Source of the DNA: Acanthaster planci
Lineage: Eukaryota > Echinodermata > Asteroidea > Valvatida > Acanthasteridae
Assembly: GCF_001949145.1 (NCBI RefSeq)
Contig: NW_019091450.1
Coordinates: 844,899 to 872,588 of the forward strand
DNA: 27,690 bases
Direction of reading: 5' to 3'
This document shows, piece after piece, positions 12,774-24,700 of the stretch. The notes beneath the pieces were generated by a model. The model was not told the DNA's origin, made no database searches, and saw only the letters and a list, made by a program, of their open reading frames with translations. The position numbers and the translations under genes were made by a program. Position 1 is the stretch's first letter. Each line of letters opens with the position of its first letter.

Positions 12774-15700
12774 ATACATCAAACTTGATGCGAGGTCACT
12801 GGGGTTCACCGAAATCTCTCCCTGTGAGGAGCGGCACCCCTGGTTTGGGAACAGCCTCGGCAGTACATTCTCCAGCGAGTCACTGCTTTGTCCCCCGACA
12901 TTGACCATGTCGACCATCTCCCCACCCGCCGAAGTCACAATCACCGGCGGGGAGGGAGAAAAGCCTGGCCTGACCCCACCGAACCAGTTATCCCCGGACT
13001 GGGTGTGTGGACTGGCCCGCTGGGATGACAGGGGACCACCCCCTGCCGCCCCGGCCTGGCTCAGTGGGCTGCCCCGCTGCGAGGAGCTCCCCACATTGCT
13101 GGGCCTGCCATCTGGCTGGGTGTCGAGTGTGGGACTGATGTCAGTGGGCATGGGGTGTGACGGGTAGACGGTGGGATCAGTGGACGGTTCAAGGACCTCC
13201 TCAGGATGGACTGGGAGGCTGATGGAGGTAGGGGGGCTAGCTCGGCTAGTAGGACTGTGAAGCTTTTTCAGCATAGGTGGGCTGTCGCATTGTCTCTGGA
13301 GGTGTAATCTACATGTCAGATGGAAAAAAAAATAACATTTTTCAGTACGAATACCAAAAAAAAAAAAGAAAGTTGTAAGAATATTATAAACCCTCATTAT
13401 AAGCCCTTAAAGGGTTCTAACAGGTGGATGGTTGGTTTGGGGTAGGACAGTACCTCTGTAGGTGTTGTTGAAGGGCTTGCGTCTGGATGTCCGTTGCTGG
13501 CTCTGCCCTCACTGTCGGTATCATTGGAGGTGTACCACTTCCTATACCACCCTGGGCTAATTGAAACTGTAAGTTCCACAAACACACAATAAAGAAAAGA
13601 AATAAAGATCAGTCACCCCTTCGAAAAAGTGTAAGGTAAACCTGACCTCTGACCTCATGTTCTTGATGAGATGAAGTTAGCCAAAAGTTGATTACTGAAA
13701 AATGCTGTGAGGCAATGTTTAAGTACAGTGCAGCGAATATACAATGAAACATCTTGTCCAACATCCCGTAGCAAAGATGCACATAAAACGGACACTTCAC
13801 TGTTCCGAGGTCAAAGATGTCACGTTCTGATCCGCATCAACATGAAGGTCATTTAACGCATATGCAGTGCAGATCCATTCTGTACATACATGTACATGTA
13901 AGCCATGCAGGTCAGATATTTGTCCAACGAAGTCACTGCATACACTCAAGTTCAAACCAAATTCTGATCAACAAATACGCACTGCCGACAGAAACAAAAA
14001 CTTTGACTCTCAAAAATTGGCACTCAGGGACATGGTATCTGAGCTGACCAGGTTCTGACTCCTTCATGTCAACACAGGAGTCAAATTGGGTTATATCATA
14101 CAATAAATAACGCACAAGCATTGCAAATGTACATTCTGGGACAATATATAAATAATGAAACCTTAGAAATGAGTGCAGTGTACATGTACTAACCATTTCA
14201 TGAGATGATTACATGAATGATTATAAAAAAAGAACAAAGAAATTGACTGGAGTGGGATTTGAACCTGCGGCCTCTGGAGTACCGTACCAGTGCTCTACCA
14301 ACTGAGCTATCCAGCCCTATGTTGGTGGCTCTTCCCATTTGTCAATATCTTTGTTCGGAGGGTGTTAGCCATAAGCCATTAAACCTGAAACACCCTGTAG
14401 CCAGGGATCGTACCCCAATAACACGATACAACCTGGGAACTGGTGAACAGGGATCACTCACAGAGGATACCGCTTTTTGAACATATATCATGAAGCAAAT
14501 CATGTAGGGAAACTGACTCGGTGCTTATGAATGATTATAAAGATGAAATAAAGAAATTGACTGGAGTGGGATTTGAACCAGAGGCTGCAGGTTCAAATCC
14601 CACTCCAGTCAATTTCTTTGTTCATTTTTATAACCCTTCATAAGCACCTACACGTAGTCAGTTTCCCTATATGACTTGTTTCAATTTCATGAGATGACAG
14701 ACTGAATGTTCTATTCCTAGGGTCAATCCAATTTTATTATTTGTGCATGTCTGCATTCTTTCTGTCTATCTTTGAAGACAGGTTCAACTGGTGGCAACCT
14801 TTGGCTGTCGTTTGGTCCCAAAACAACAGCATTCCCGTGATCTTAAAATGCACTGCTTGGCTGGGACATGTTTAACGCCCTCATCGTGCCGTGTAGAAGA
14901 CCACCAAAAGGTAGACGTTTCATTTGTGGCTTTGAGCATTTAAAAGCCCGGCCAACATTTCAAAAACCAAGATTTCAAAACCAGTGATGCATGTTGGCCA
15001 TTTAGAAGCAATGGCAGAATGTTTTTGTCACCAGGAATGCTGCAACACATCTTTGATGACCGTCATGCCTGACAGTCCTTTTCTTCATTCATATTTTTAA
15101 TTACCACATTTTAAACATCACGGTTTCATTGCCACAGCAAGCTACAAAGTACACCTGTGGTATATCAAGTTGTGTGGGGCTGTTAAAGGCATGTCCTTTA
15201 CTGAGTTTGTTACTGGAAGATAAAATAGGAGTTATCAAGCTGAAATACCACAGTAGGGTTGACTTAGTTCTTTAAATTAGAAGAAAATGGGTGATATGTA
15301 GCTCACACTGCACCAATTTGCAAGGAACATAAACTAGGGGGGGCCAATTTTTGACTGGGGCATGCTCCCCCCCTCTCCCCTTGCAGGTCCTTTATTAGGA
15401 CAGGGCTTAATATAATGGATCGGCCTATTAATGACTGATGCCTGATGGTCTAACACCTGTCCCCTTCCCCTTTGAATATCGTTCTGCCGCCGAGCACAGA
15501 ATGTATATATTTCTAGCAAATGGACATATTCAACATCCAGTACCTTTCGTACAAAATTTCTTCTCATAATCCAAAGACAAAATTATGAGAAAATCTTTTT
15601 GCCTCCTTTCGGGGGGAAAGGTGAAGGCATGGCCCCCACTGCCCTCCCCACTATCCACCTTTGCACGGTGATAAGGTAATCTGGTATCATGGTCCGGTAT

Positions 15701-18700
15701 TTTGCTTTATCCACCGTGGCCCCTGACCAGTCACAACTCGAATGTCACTCACCACACACTGCCTTTTACAGTACTTCAGAGGACCTCGCCTACATTTCCC
15801 AAATGATCTTGCAGAAACCTCCGCTCACAATAAAGGTGCATTGCTGGCATCTTCATTAGCCTTTTAGATGCATGGCAGACACAACGAGAGGGAGCTATTT
15901 GAAGTGGGTAAATTTGGGACAAATACAAAAGATTTTACCCAAACCAAACAGCGCCTTCCCATTGTGTGTGGCATGCTTCTAAAAAGCTAATGGTATCTCA
16001 GAGGCTGTTTTCATTTTAATTCATTTTAGTTAGAATGAATGCAATCCCAGTGATACAAAACTCTTGCCCTCTCAGGATGAATTGTTGCCTAACTTCTTTT
16101 AGATCATGGCATATGATCTATAATGTGGATTTCGTTCTGCTTAACAGCTAATTTGCTCAAAGCCAGTTAAAATGCAATCCTGAGAACAAACTTCATTTAG
16201 GTTTGTGTCATGCACTTGAAAAACATCAAGTTAATCCCTACGTAACGTTATAACAACTGAGCTGTACAGTTTGAATCTGCCAAAATATGTCAATCGGCAA
16301 ACCTAAAAGCATGCTTTATTTCAATACTGATACTTGCTTTGAATAAACATAAGTTTAACCATATGCAAATGTGCAAAGGTATCCATGTACAAAAAATACA
16401 AAAACCAGCCATTGGTGCAAATAAAAAGCAAAAGGAAAATTCTTCAGCCACATACGAAGCTCCACGTCCGGTTTCTCTGGATTTCTCTGCCCGCCAATCA
16501 GCATGCCTGTTTCATGCCAGAAGTGTGTACTACCTTTTTTGCGATCTTTGGATTGATTCTTTCCGGTTCTCCGTGCTCGGGGTGACCTACGTAAGTTCTC
16601 CCGAGCCTGCTGGGACTTTGCAAGTGCCAGTGCTCGTGTTTTGGATCTTGTCATAATTGGTGACCTCTTGGCCTGGTTGAGTGCGTGTGTATACCATTAA
16701 CATGAATATTCAAAGCAAACGTAACAGTATGCGAGCAAGTCATCAGCCTTCAAAGGTGTGAATATTCAAATGCACTAATTACAACCACAAATACGACAAC
16801 ATACTGCAAGACCGTGCATATCCTTTATACAATCCATGTTCAATCAAAGGGATCATTCTTATGCAAAACATCAACCAGTTAAAAAGAAAAAAAGGTGAGA
16901 CAATTTCACCTTTTCTGAAGTTGACCGTGGATTAATGCTTGGCATACATGTACACATGCCACATGCTACAATATATGAGGAGCATGTCATTGAAAATGTG
17001 CAGGTTTCCATGCTGAGGGTTTTGTAAACGTCAAGGTTTCTTATCGAGAGTTGTCAAAATCAGCAGACACTCTGGTTGAGTTCGCGGCGGCCTGTTCTTG
17101 ACACGGGTTTCTTGTTCTCGCGCTCGAACGGCGGGAACATGACTCAAGAACACTGTTCTTGGAACAGGATCACACACCACCTCCTCGTCAGGGTTTTACA
17201 GGAACACACTGAAAAACTCGTGAGATTTTTATTTTTGAACAGCTGCAAAAAGTAGAGAGATGGCTTCCAAAGCCATAGACAATGGGAAGTTTTGCAAAAT
17301 TAACATGAATAATTTTCCATGACAGAAATGAACTTTTGTCGAAGGAAAAAGAAGTTAGCCCAGTTACCCAACATTAAAACTCTCGAGGAATGCACAAGGA
17401 CGCTGCCATGTGGCATGTTGATTGCAGTACTCCCGATAATAACCGGTTGTACGTTCCAGGCATTCGAGCAGCAGACCCACAAACAACAAATCAAGCTGAA
17501 CATACGAGAACAAGCCGCCTGAACTCAGCCTCTGGGACCACACACAGCCCGCTTTGGCCAGACATCTTTTCATTTTGTGGAACTACATGTAATGGTCGCT
17601 TTAAGTGGCAAGTGGAAAGAGATTACTGCAGTTGTATCACACTTGTTCGACAGGTGCAAGGGTACCACTGTGGGGTGCGCACTGGCATCCAGTTTTAATA
17701 CATCTGTCTGGCCCAAGGAGCAGTCCTGGATACATGCATGTGAGGCACTGTAGCAACTCGGTCATGGCACATCACAGAAATGTATTATGGACTTGACAGC
17801 AGCATAGCAAGATCTCGGGTCGGGGAGTGGCAGACTAAAATGTTTTCTTCATGATATTTCTATTTTTTTTTTACCCCCCCCCCAAAAAAGTGCTAGTGCC
17901 TTTTCAAAAATATGGGCACTTTTTAATGGTTGAAAAAAACCTACAAATCTACAAATTTGAAAAAAAAGGGGGCAAGGAACTCTCCCCCCTCCACTAGATA
18001 GTACACTGAACTGTTTCCTGGTAAGAGTTCAGTGAAATTGGATGAAGTATGCACATGTGGGCATCACCTTCACTAGCCAAGTTTCAAGCACACTATATGC
18101 GATATACGTCAACAGATGGAGGCACATGTACGCGCTGCCTTTCCGTACCACCTGAAATTTTAGTAGGCGACTGAAAATGTCTGAGGTGTTATAACATAAA
18201 CCTATTTTGCATTTATTTTGGGTGGACAGTCCATTTGGATATAGTTCCTGCAGATTTACCTCGGGAGCCACATCTGCCGTGGTTTATCGACTTCCAACAA
18301 CACGGGAAGTTCAAACTGCCTCTGCATCCTCACACCATGTTACACATGTACTTGTATACAATCTACTGTACTTTCCATGACCTGATTAAAACCACACTTC
18401 TTCGTATTTCAGCATTTTTTTGTGGACTCTAAAAAATGACAGCACTATATAAACTAGTGTATAATATGCAAATGACAAGCACTAAATATGCATTAGATGC
18501 CCATGAAGCAAGCTCACAGCCTATACCTCCGCAAGCAATAAGCTTAAGTATTGATGACGCCACACTTTGTCTACATGTCCATTTCCTATGGGCCCACGGT
18601 CCATTAGGCATCACAGGAAAGAACACAAGTAAACAAAGTGTGACATCATCAGTACAGAGGTCTATATAGGATTTGCATGGCAGCCATCTTGCAGGCCAGT

Positions 18701-21700
18701 GCTTTTGTTCCACAGGGAGGTTGTAGAACAAAAGCACCGGCCTGCAAGATGGCGGCCATGGAAACACTCTATTAGTCTATGTCAAGTATGACGGACAAAT
18801 TTGAAGGCCAAAGGGCACTATTTAACCCCTTCGCGACGGATGACGGTAAGAGCCGCCGTAAAAATTGAGATCCTCAGCCTGCTTTTCAGCTATTATTCTC
18901 GGCCCAAGCTCGAGCGAACACGGTGAAAGAAGGCATACCCTGCCTCTTGTACATATGGTGATTGGCCTTTGTGTGTTGCCAAGAAATGAAAAGGTCGAAT
19001 TTGCATCATAATCACCAGCTTCACAACAGTCCCCACTTTGAAAAGAGGCAACGGGAATGTGGAAGCTTGAGTAGAGCCGCATGCCACCGAACAATCAGCC
19101 TTTTCACTGTGTAAATCAAAGCGTGCAGAACACGCAGGGCCACAAACCGAGAATTAAGTTTGGCAGGTGGCATTCCCAGAATTCCCAGAATCTGCTTTCA
19201 GAAAAAAGTTCCCATCGTCAAGGGGTTAAAGAGCATTTTGTGTTTGAGCAATAACAAGATTTTACCCCAACCAAGCTGGACTCTTCTACTGTCATCCACA
19301 GTGTGGTATTCCAGTCCATCACAAGTCCTCTCACAAGTCCGTTTACAAAACCAGTCATAAGTACATGTACATGTAACAGGGTGAGCAATGACAAAAGAAT
19401 GCTTTTGTCACAGTTTATTTGAATAAATTGTAAATTGGCTCAAGACCTGTGATGGACTTGTGACGTACTGGCAGGGACTTGTGATGGACTCAAATAAAAC
19501 ACTGGTAATCCACCATACTATTCATGTAGGCAAATACCAGTAATACGACTGGTTATGGTCAGTGTTGTAGCTGAGAACACTTAAAAAATTTCACAAGACC
19601 CGCATAAGACCAACACAAGGCCTCCAGTCTGAATTCAAGTCACCAGCTATTCAAATGATCTGCAACAAAAGCATTCCTTTGTCACTGTTCTCCCTGTTAC
19701 TTGTGACTGGTCTTGTGAATGGTCTTGTAGTGGTCTTAACTACAACACTGGTTATGGTAATACCGACCTGGTTAATGTGGTGATAAACATGTAACGTCAC
19801 GTTTCGGTCTTGGGATATTTCAACACAAATATCAAGCATTAACACAGAATTGTCCAATCAGACAAGGAATGCAACCACTGATCTGCATTCAAGATTTTTT
19901 TCCCACAATGCACGTGTCAAGGTCACAGTCACGTCACCCATCTGCACCTATGGCAAGAGTACCAAAGCATGATGTCATGTGAGCCAGGAAGTGTGAAGCA
20001 AACAAACGGAGTACGTGTACATGGGAGTGTTGGTTCATGTGCTGGTTCTCAGGCTAATGCCTTTTACACACGTGACATGTCCACTTTGGCACTCTATCCG
20101 CGGTGCCTGTGCTTTATATCTACTTTGAAGACATGGAAATGACAGCGCAGGGGCGGAGAGAATTGGAAGCAAGGATTCCCATGAGTATGGTGATGTGACG
20201 ATGGTGGTGCGTCGCATGTATGTACACGCTCCAGAGAAAACCGGGGCGCTGCCGGCACATGATGTGTGTCAAGTATTTCTGAATGTGGATCCCATCGAGA
20301 TGAGATGTTAGCAGACCATTTTGGACAGTCTGCTGTTATTGGTTGGTGGCACTCTGGGCAGTCCAATAGGAGTGCCTGTATATCACTCATAAGAAAATGC
20401 TTCTTGACAACCCTTAGACCATGAATAATCAAGCTAGTCTTGGTGAAAATCTGTCATAAATATCTTGTGTTCATTCCCCAAAGTAGAGTGTCCTTGAAGG
20501 ATACTTGTGAGTGTCCATCTAACCAACTTTTCACCTGATCAGACCAACAAGACTCTATACTCACTTTGTCTGATGGTATGTACACCACAGATTAATGTCC
20601 GCCCATGGCTCCGGGGTCTAGTAACTCAAACATGACTTTTGTTTGCTTCTTTGGTTTTATCTTGGTAAATCTTTTGCAGCAAAATGCACATGCATAAAAT
20701 ATCCAATTTCCTTCATACAGGTGTCTCTCAAAGTCTTCAGCAAAGTTGCCTTCAAGACATCCTTCAAAATAAGCGCATCCCAATTGACATCATGCAACAA
20801 AATACAAGATGCATTTTTGGGTGAATAACATGCACAGAATATTGTAGTCTGGTTTCGGGTGTCGAGACATGCAAGTTGTTTCAGTTAGAAAACGTGTATG
20901 GTTTTCAAGCACCTGACACCGTGTGCTTCGAATCTGTTCCATTCTTCATTTGATTACAAAGATGAACAAAGAAACTGACTGGAGCGGGATTTGAACCTGC
21001 AGCCTCCAGGATGCCGTACTGGTGCTCTAACAAAAAGCCATATCCTCTCTGAGTGATCCCAGTTCACCACTTCCCAGGTTGTATTGTGTTATTGGGGTGT
21101 GATCCCTGGCTACATGGCTTCTGGCTAGCACCCTCCAAACAAAGATATTAACAAATGGGAAGAGCCACCAACATAGGGCTGGGTAGCTCAGTTGGTAGAG
21201 CACCAGTGCGGTGTTCCAGAGGCCGCAGGTTGAAATCCCGCTCCAGTCAATTTCTTTGTTCATCTTCATAATCATTTATAAGACCTAGTTGTTCCATTCT
21301 TCATTTGTTGAATTACTTTTCTGTGGCAGTTGGACAAAAAGGGTAACATCTGTAATTGTGTGTATGTTTTTTTGAAAGGGCAACCTTCAAACGGAAATGG
21401 GTACAATGTTATTAGAAAGAAGAAAGACGATTTGAAAAGTTGTTCCTTGCTGTACTTTGCTCTTGAATTTTGAATGCATGTTTATCGTCTGAGGTCATGC
21501 TAGGCAGTCCTTTCTTTTGTAAACACAGACTAAAGAGCCAACAGGGACTTCAAATATTGGAACATGCACACCTGAGGCATGCGCAGTAATGCTGCGCTAA
21601 CCTTACATACCTAGTGTGGACTTATGAACAAAAGATGTCCACACAGTGCAGGAAAGGACATTCTGTGGACTTACACACGTCCACAGGACGTTTCCCTTCT

Positions 21701-24700
21701 CTGAAAAAGAAATTTAGAGACATTTGGGGGTTGGGGTCATCTGTCATAAAAGGAAGAGGAACAGCCAAGGAAACCATGTTCCCAGTTCAAGAAAAGGGAG
21801 TATTTTCACTAAGTTTTCTTAACTGCACAAAAATAAAGGAATGTCCTCACTAGGTATGTTAGGTAAGCGGGTGTCCATGTATGTGTGTAACAAAGAAAGG
21901 ATCTGTTTTAATACTGATTGTCTAACATTGGTAAGCCCAATGTCAGAGGAAAAGCAACGTGGTAACCAATGCAACCCGTTTTCAAGATGCAGTGCCCACT
22001 GCTTCATTTGACTCGGACCGGCCAGCCAACCCCGGCAAGCTTGGTGGTCGAGTGGTTAAGACATCTGCACTAGTAAGCAGGAGATCGTGGATTCGAGTCC
22101 CACCCGAGTAAGCTTATGAGGTTTTTTGCGCAAGCTCTCGGACAAGCACTGGGCATACAGTGCTTACCAATATATGTTGGGTAAGGGCAACACCTGTTAT
22201 ATAAATCAATGCAACCCGAGACAAAAGAGGGCTCACTTAATTGCCTGTCTGGGCGATCTTGGTGCGCCTCCCGCATCCAAAACTTCCACAGTAGAGTGCT
22301 TGGTATGCCATGCATATCACCTGTCCTGAGCATTCAGCGATGAAGGATATGGCCAACATGTGAATCTATGCAGGTACAACACACTCGTGAATGAGCCAGT
22401 CTTTCCTCCATTGTTGGTACACACGCATTCTTCAGAATAACATTCTGCTATTCTTATGTACATGTACTGTGATGTTATCCGTGTTGTTTTGTATACCTAC
22501 AGTTTATCCCTGTGGGGCGTGTGATTCCCCTGGACACCATCCCAACAGGTGGCTTCTACATGTACATGTAATGCGATCCATGTTGTCCAAAAAGTTCCGC
22601 GTCAGAATTTCAGAATCTCATTTAGCAGTTCGAATGGGAGGGCCCAGATGTCTGCTGCCAGATCAAGAACCAGCGTACAAGCCTTCAGTTCAGTGATACT
22701 TGTCACTAAGATAACACAACAGCGACACACCAGTGCCTGCTGATACTATCAGTTGATAGAAGCTGCTTTCGGCGATGATAACCTCGCGATAAGACACACC
22801 AGGAGAGCCAACGTAAGCGTTGCCGAGTTTTCACTTCAAGTCTTCCGTCTCAGTGACGTGTCACTTTTGTTTCAAGTGACACCACACAAACCATAACCAC
22901 TTGTTTGCTGCTAAAGCATGACACCAAATAGCAACCGACTCGTTTTTTAACTGTAACCCCTCAATTTCACAAATAGTTGGATTAAAAAAAAAGCATGTCT
23001 GTCAAGACTGGAAAAGAACACCTCCGCTCATTAAAACGTCAGTCCGGCAGTACCACAACACCAGGATGTCTGCTGCCACCAAGAGTTCACAAATCCACCA
23101 CTTTATAGTGTTAATGATGTATTAGTGTACCGCTAGAAGGGTATTCTTTAACCAATAAGTTGTGTAAAAGCTTGCACCACGGACAAAGGAATATTGCGCA
23201 ATGTAAGAGAGGCATGGTAAACATCCACCAGAGGCTGGCCAGAACAGTTGAAATGTGGACAACAGATTCCGTGCGGTAAACTTCTGCGGCTACTCGGCAT
23301 AGTACGCGTGGAAGTAAACATCTTTGATTGGCTTCATGTACAGAAGGTTGTGCTTGTAATCAAACTGACTTTGCAGAGATGACGGCAATATCAAGTATGA
23401 GTGTACAACAGACACTGATGTAAATGAGATGTCTGGCGAAAGGTCCCTGTCAGCAGGAAACGGACTGAACTTTTTCATGACCTTCTGATATTAATCTTAA
23501 TTTTGGATTTTTGCCCCGCCCGACGTGTATTTTAACACTGTCTTCTCAGTGTATGCCCCCGAAGGCTTGTGAAAAAAACAAACGCATTCTCAGGTGGGAT
23601 TCGAACCCAGGACCTCCTGCTTACTAACGCAGACGTCTTAACCACTCGACCACCGAGCTTGCTGGTGTCGGCTGGCTGATTCGAATCAGAAGTAGCAGCG
23701 GGTACCGCGAACAACTATTTCAAAGATGGATTTGTGCCAGGGATGACAGTTTTTTAAAAATCCAAAATTAATTTAATCCCCAGTGCAAATCCATCTTTGA
23801 AATTGATATGAATCTTTGGGTGAGTACAATGGCAGATTGAAAGTGCGATTTCCAAAGCACGGCGTCTGCTGAAACGCAGACACAGAAACAATCTGAATGG
23901 GCTTCAGAATGGTTTCCGCTGGGCGGCCAGGTAAAAGCTTGCAAATGAAAGTGGAATTTTCGACTTTGTATTTGACATTAAGAATGAGTCTCTTACTTGT
24001 GGATGAGCATGACTTTAAATTATGGTATTGTGTTTTGAAAGCGGATTGATGGTTTTAATGCCCGGCAGACCCAATGTGAAATCCAGCTTATGATGATTAT
24101 CAGCTTGTGTGAGCGACATGTGTTCTCTTCCTATGACGTGTGGAAGCCCAAATGTATCAATGCCAAATGGGTTAGGGGCGGGTGAGAGAGACCTACAAGT
24201 AATACCCTGGGTGCACCCATCGTCACCATCACATACTGTCTGGGGTGATGGAGGCACTACCGCGGCCCTCCCCCGCCGACTGAAGCGGCTGTGGTACTGG
24301 AGGAACACTTCGTCGTCCTCCTCCTCCTCCTCTCTCCGCCTCTTTGCTTCCTCATCCTCTGAGGCAGTTGCCGGGGTTACCTGGTTCAGCATCTTCTCCT
24401 TGTGCAGCTGGTGTTGGGCCTGCTGCAGCTCCTGCAGCTTGGCGTCCACCGGTGAGCACTGCTTCTGCAGCTGGTGGTACTCCTTGTGCAGCTGCTTGAG
24501 CGAGCTCTTCTGGCTGCCCGAGCTGCTGCCGCCACCCCCGGCCCCGCTCGAGGCCGCCGCCCCGGCAGCCACCCGCTCCAGGTGGGCCTTGAAGGCGTGC
24601 AAGTTGGGCATGCCATCCGAGGCCCGGCGGGTGTAGACGTAGTTGGCCGGCGGGTAGAGGCTCATGTCCCGCAGGTGGGGGTTGCGGTCGGGTGGGACGT

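Larger units (their letters stand above)
13567..24380 (-). other. 10.8-kb intron of SIK3-like gene, rich in small mobile elements
   Basis: Lies between exon c and exon d. I see no further SIK3 exon in it, although the join is supported by phase and by the spacing match to human SIK3. Itemised elements occupy about 14.2-14.7, 18.5-18.8, 19.3-19.75, 20.95-21.3, 21.6-21.9, 22.0-22.2 and 23.5-23.8 kb. Positions 13567-14194 and 19751-20934 hold nothing I can name. Confidence 0.75.

Noticed and set aside
12692-13167. Plus-strand frames opposite exon e
   Set aside because: They are antisense shadows of the Gln/Pro-rich coding exon, with no domain of their own.
14259-14480. Shared peptide VARDxTPITxYNLGxGExGS at 14.4 and 21.1 kb as a protein-coding gene
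   Set aside because: The similarity reflects the shared central DNA of the composite retroposed elements. The frames start inside tRNA-like sequence and have no known domain.
20094-20432. Minus-strand 112-aa frame with CPEC motif as an extra intronic exon
   Set aside because: A single CxxC is not diagnostic, the composition is His/Pro-rich, and no matching splice sites in phase were found.
22033-22108. Functional tRNA gene
   Set aside because: The acceptor stem and anticodon loop are defective and both flanks are shared with another copy, so it is a SINE head.
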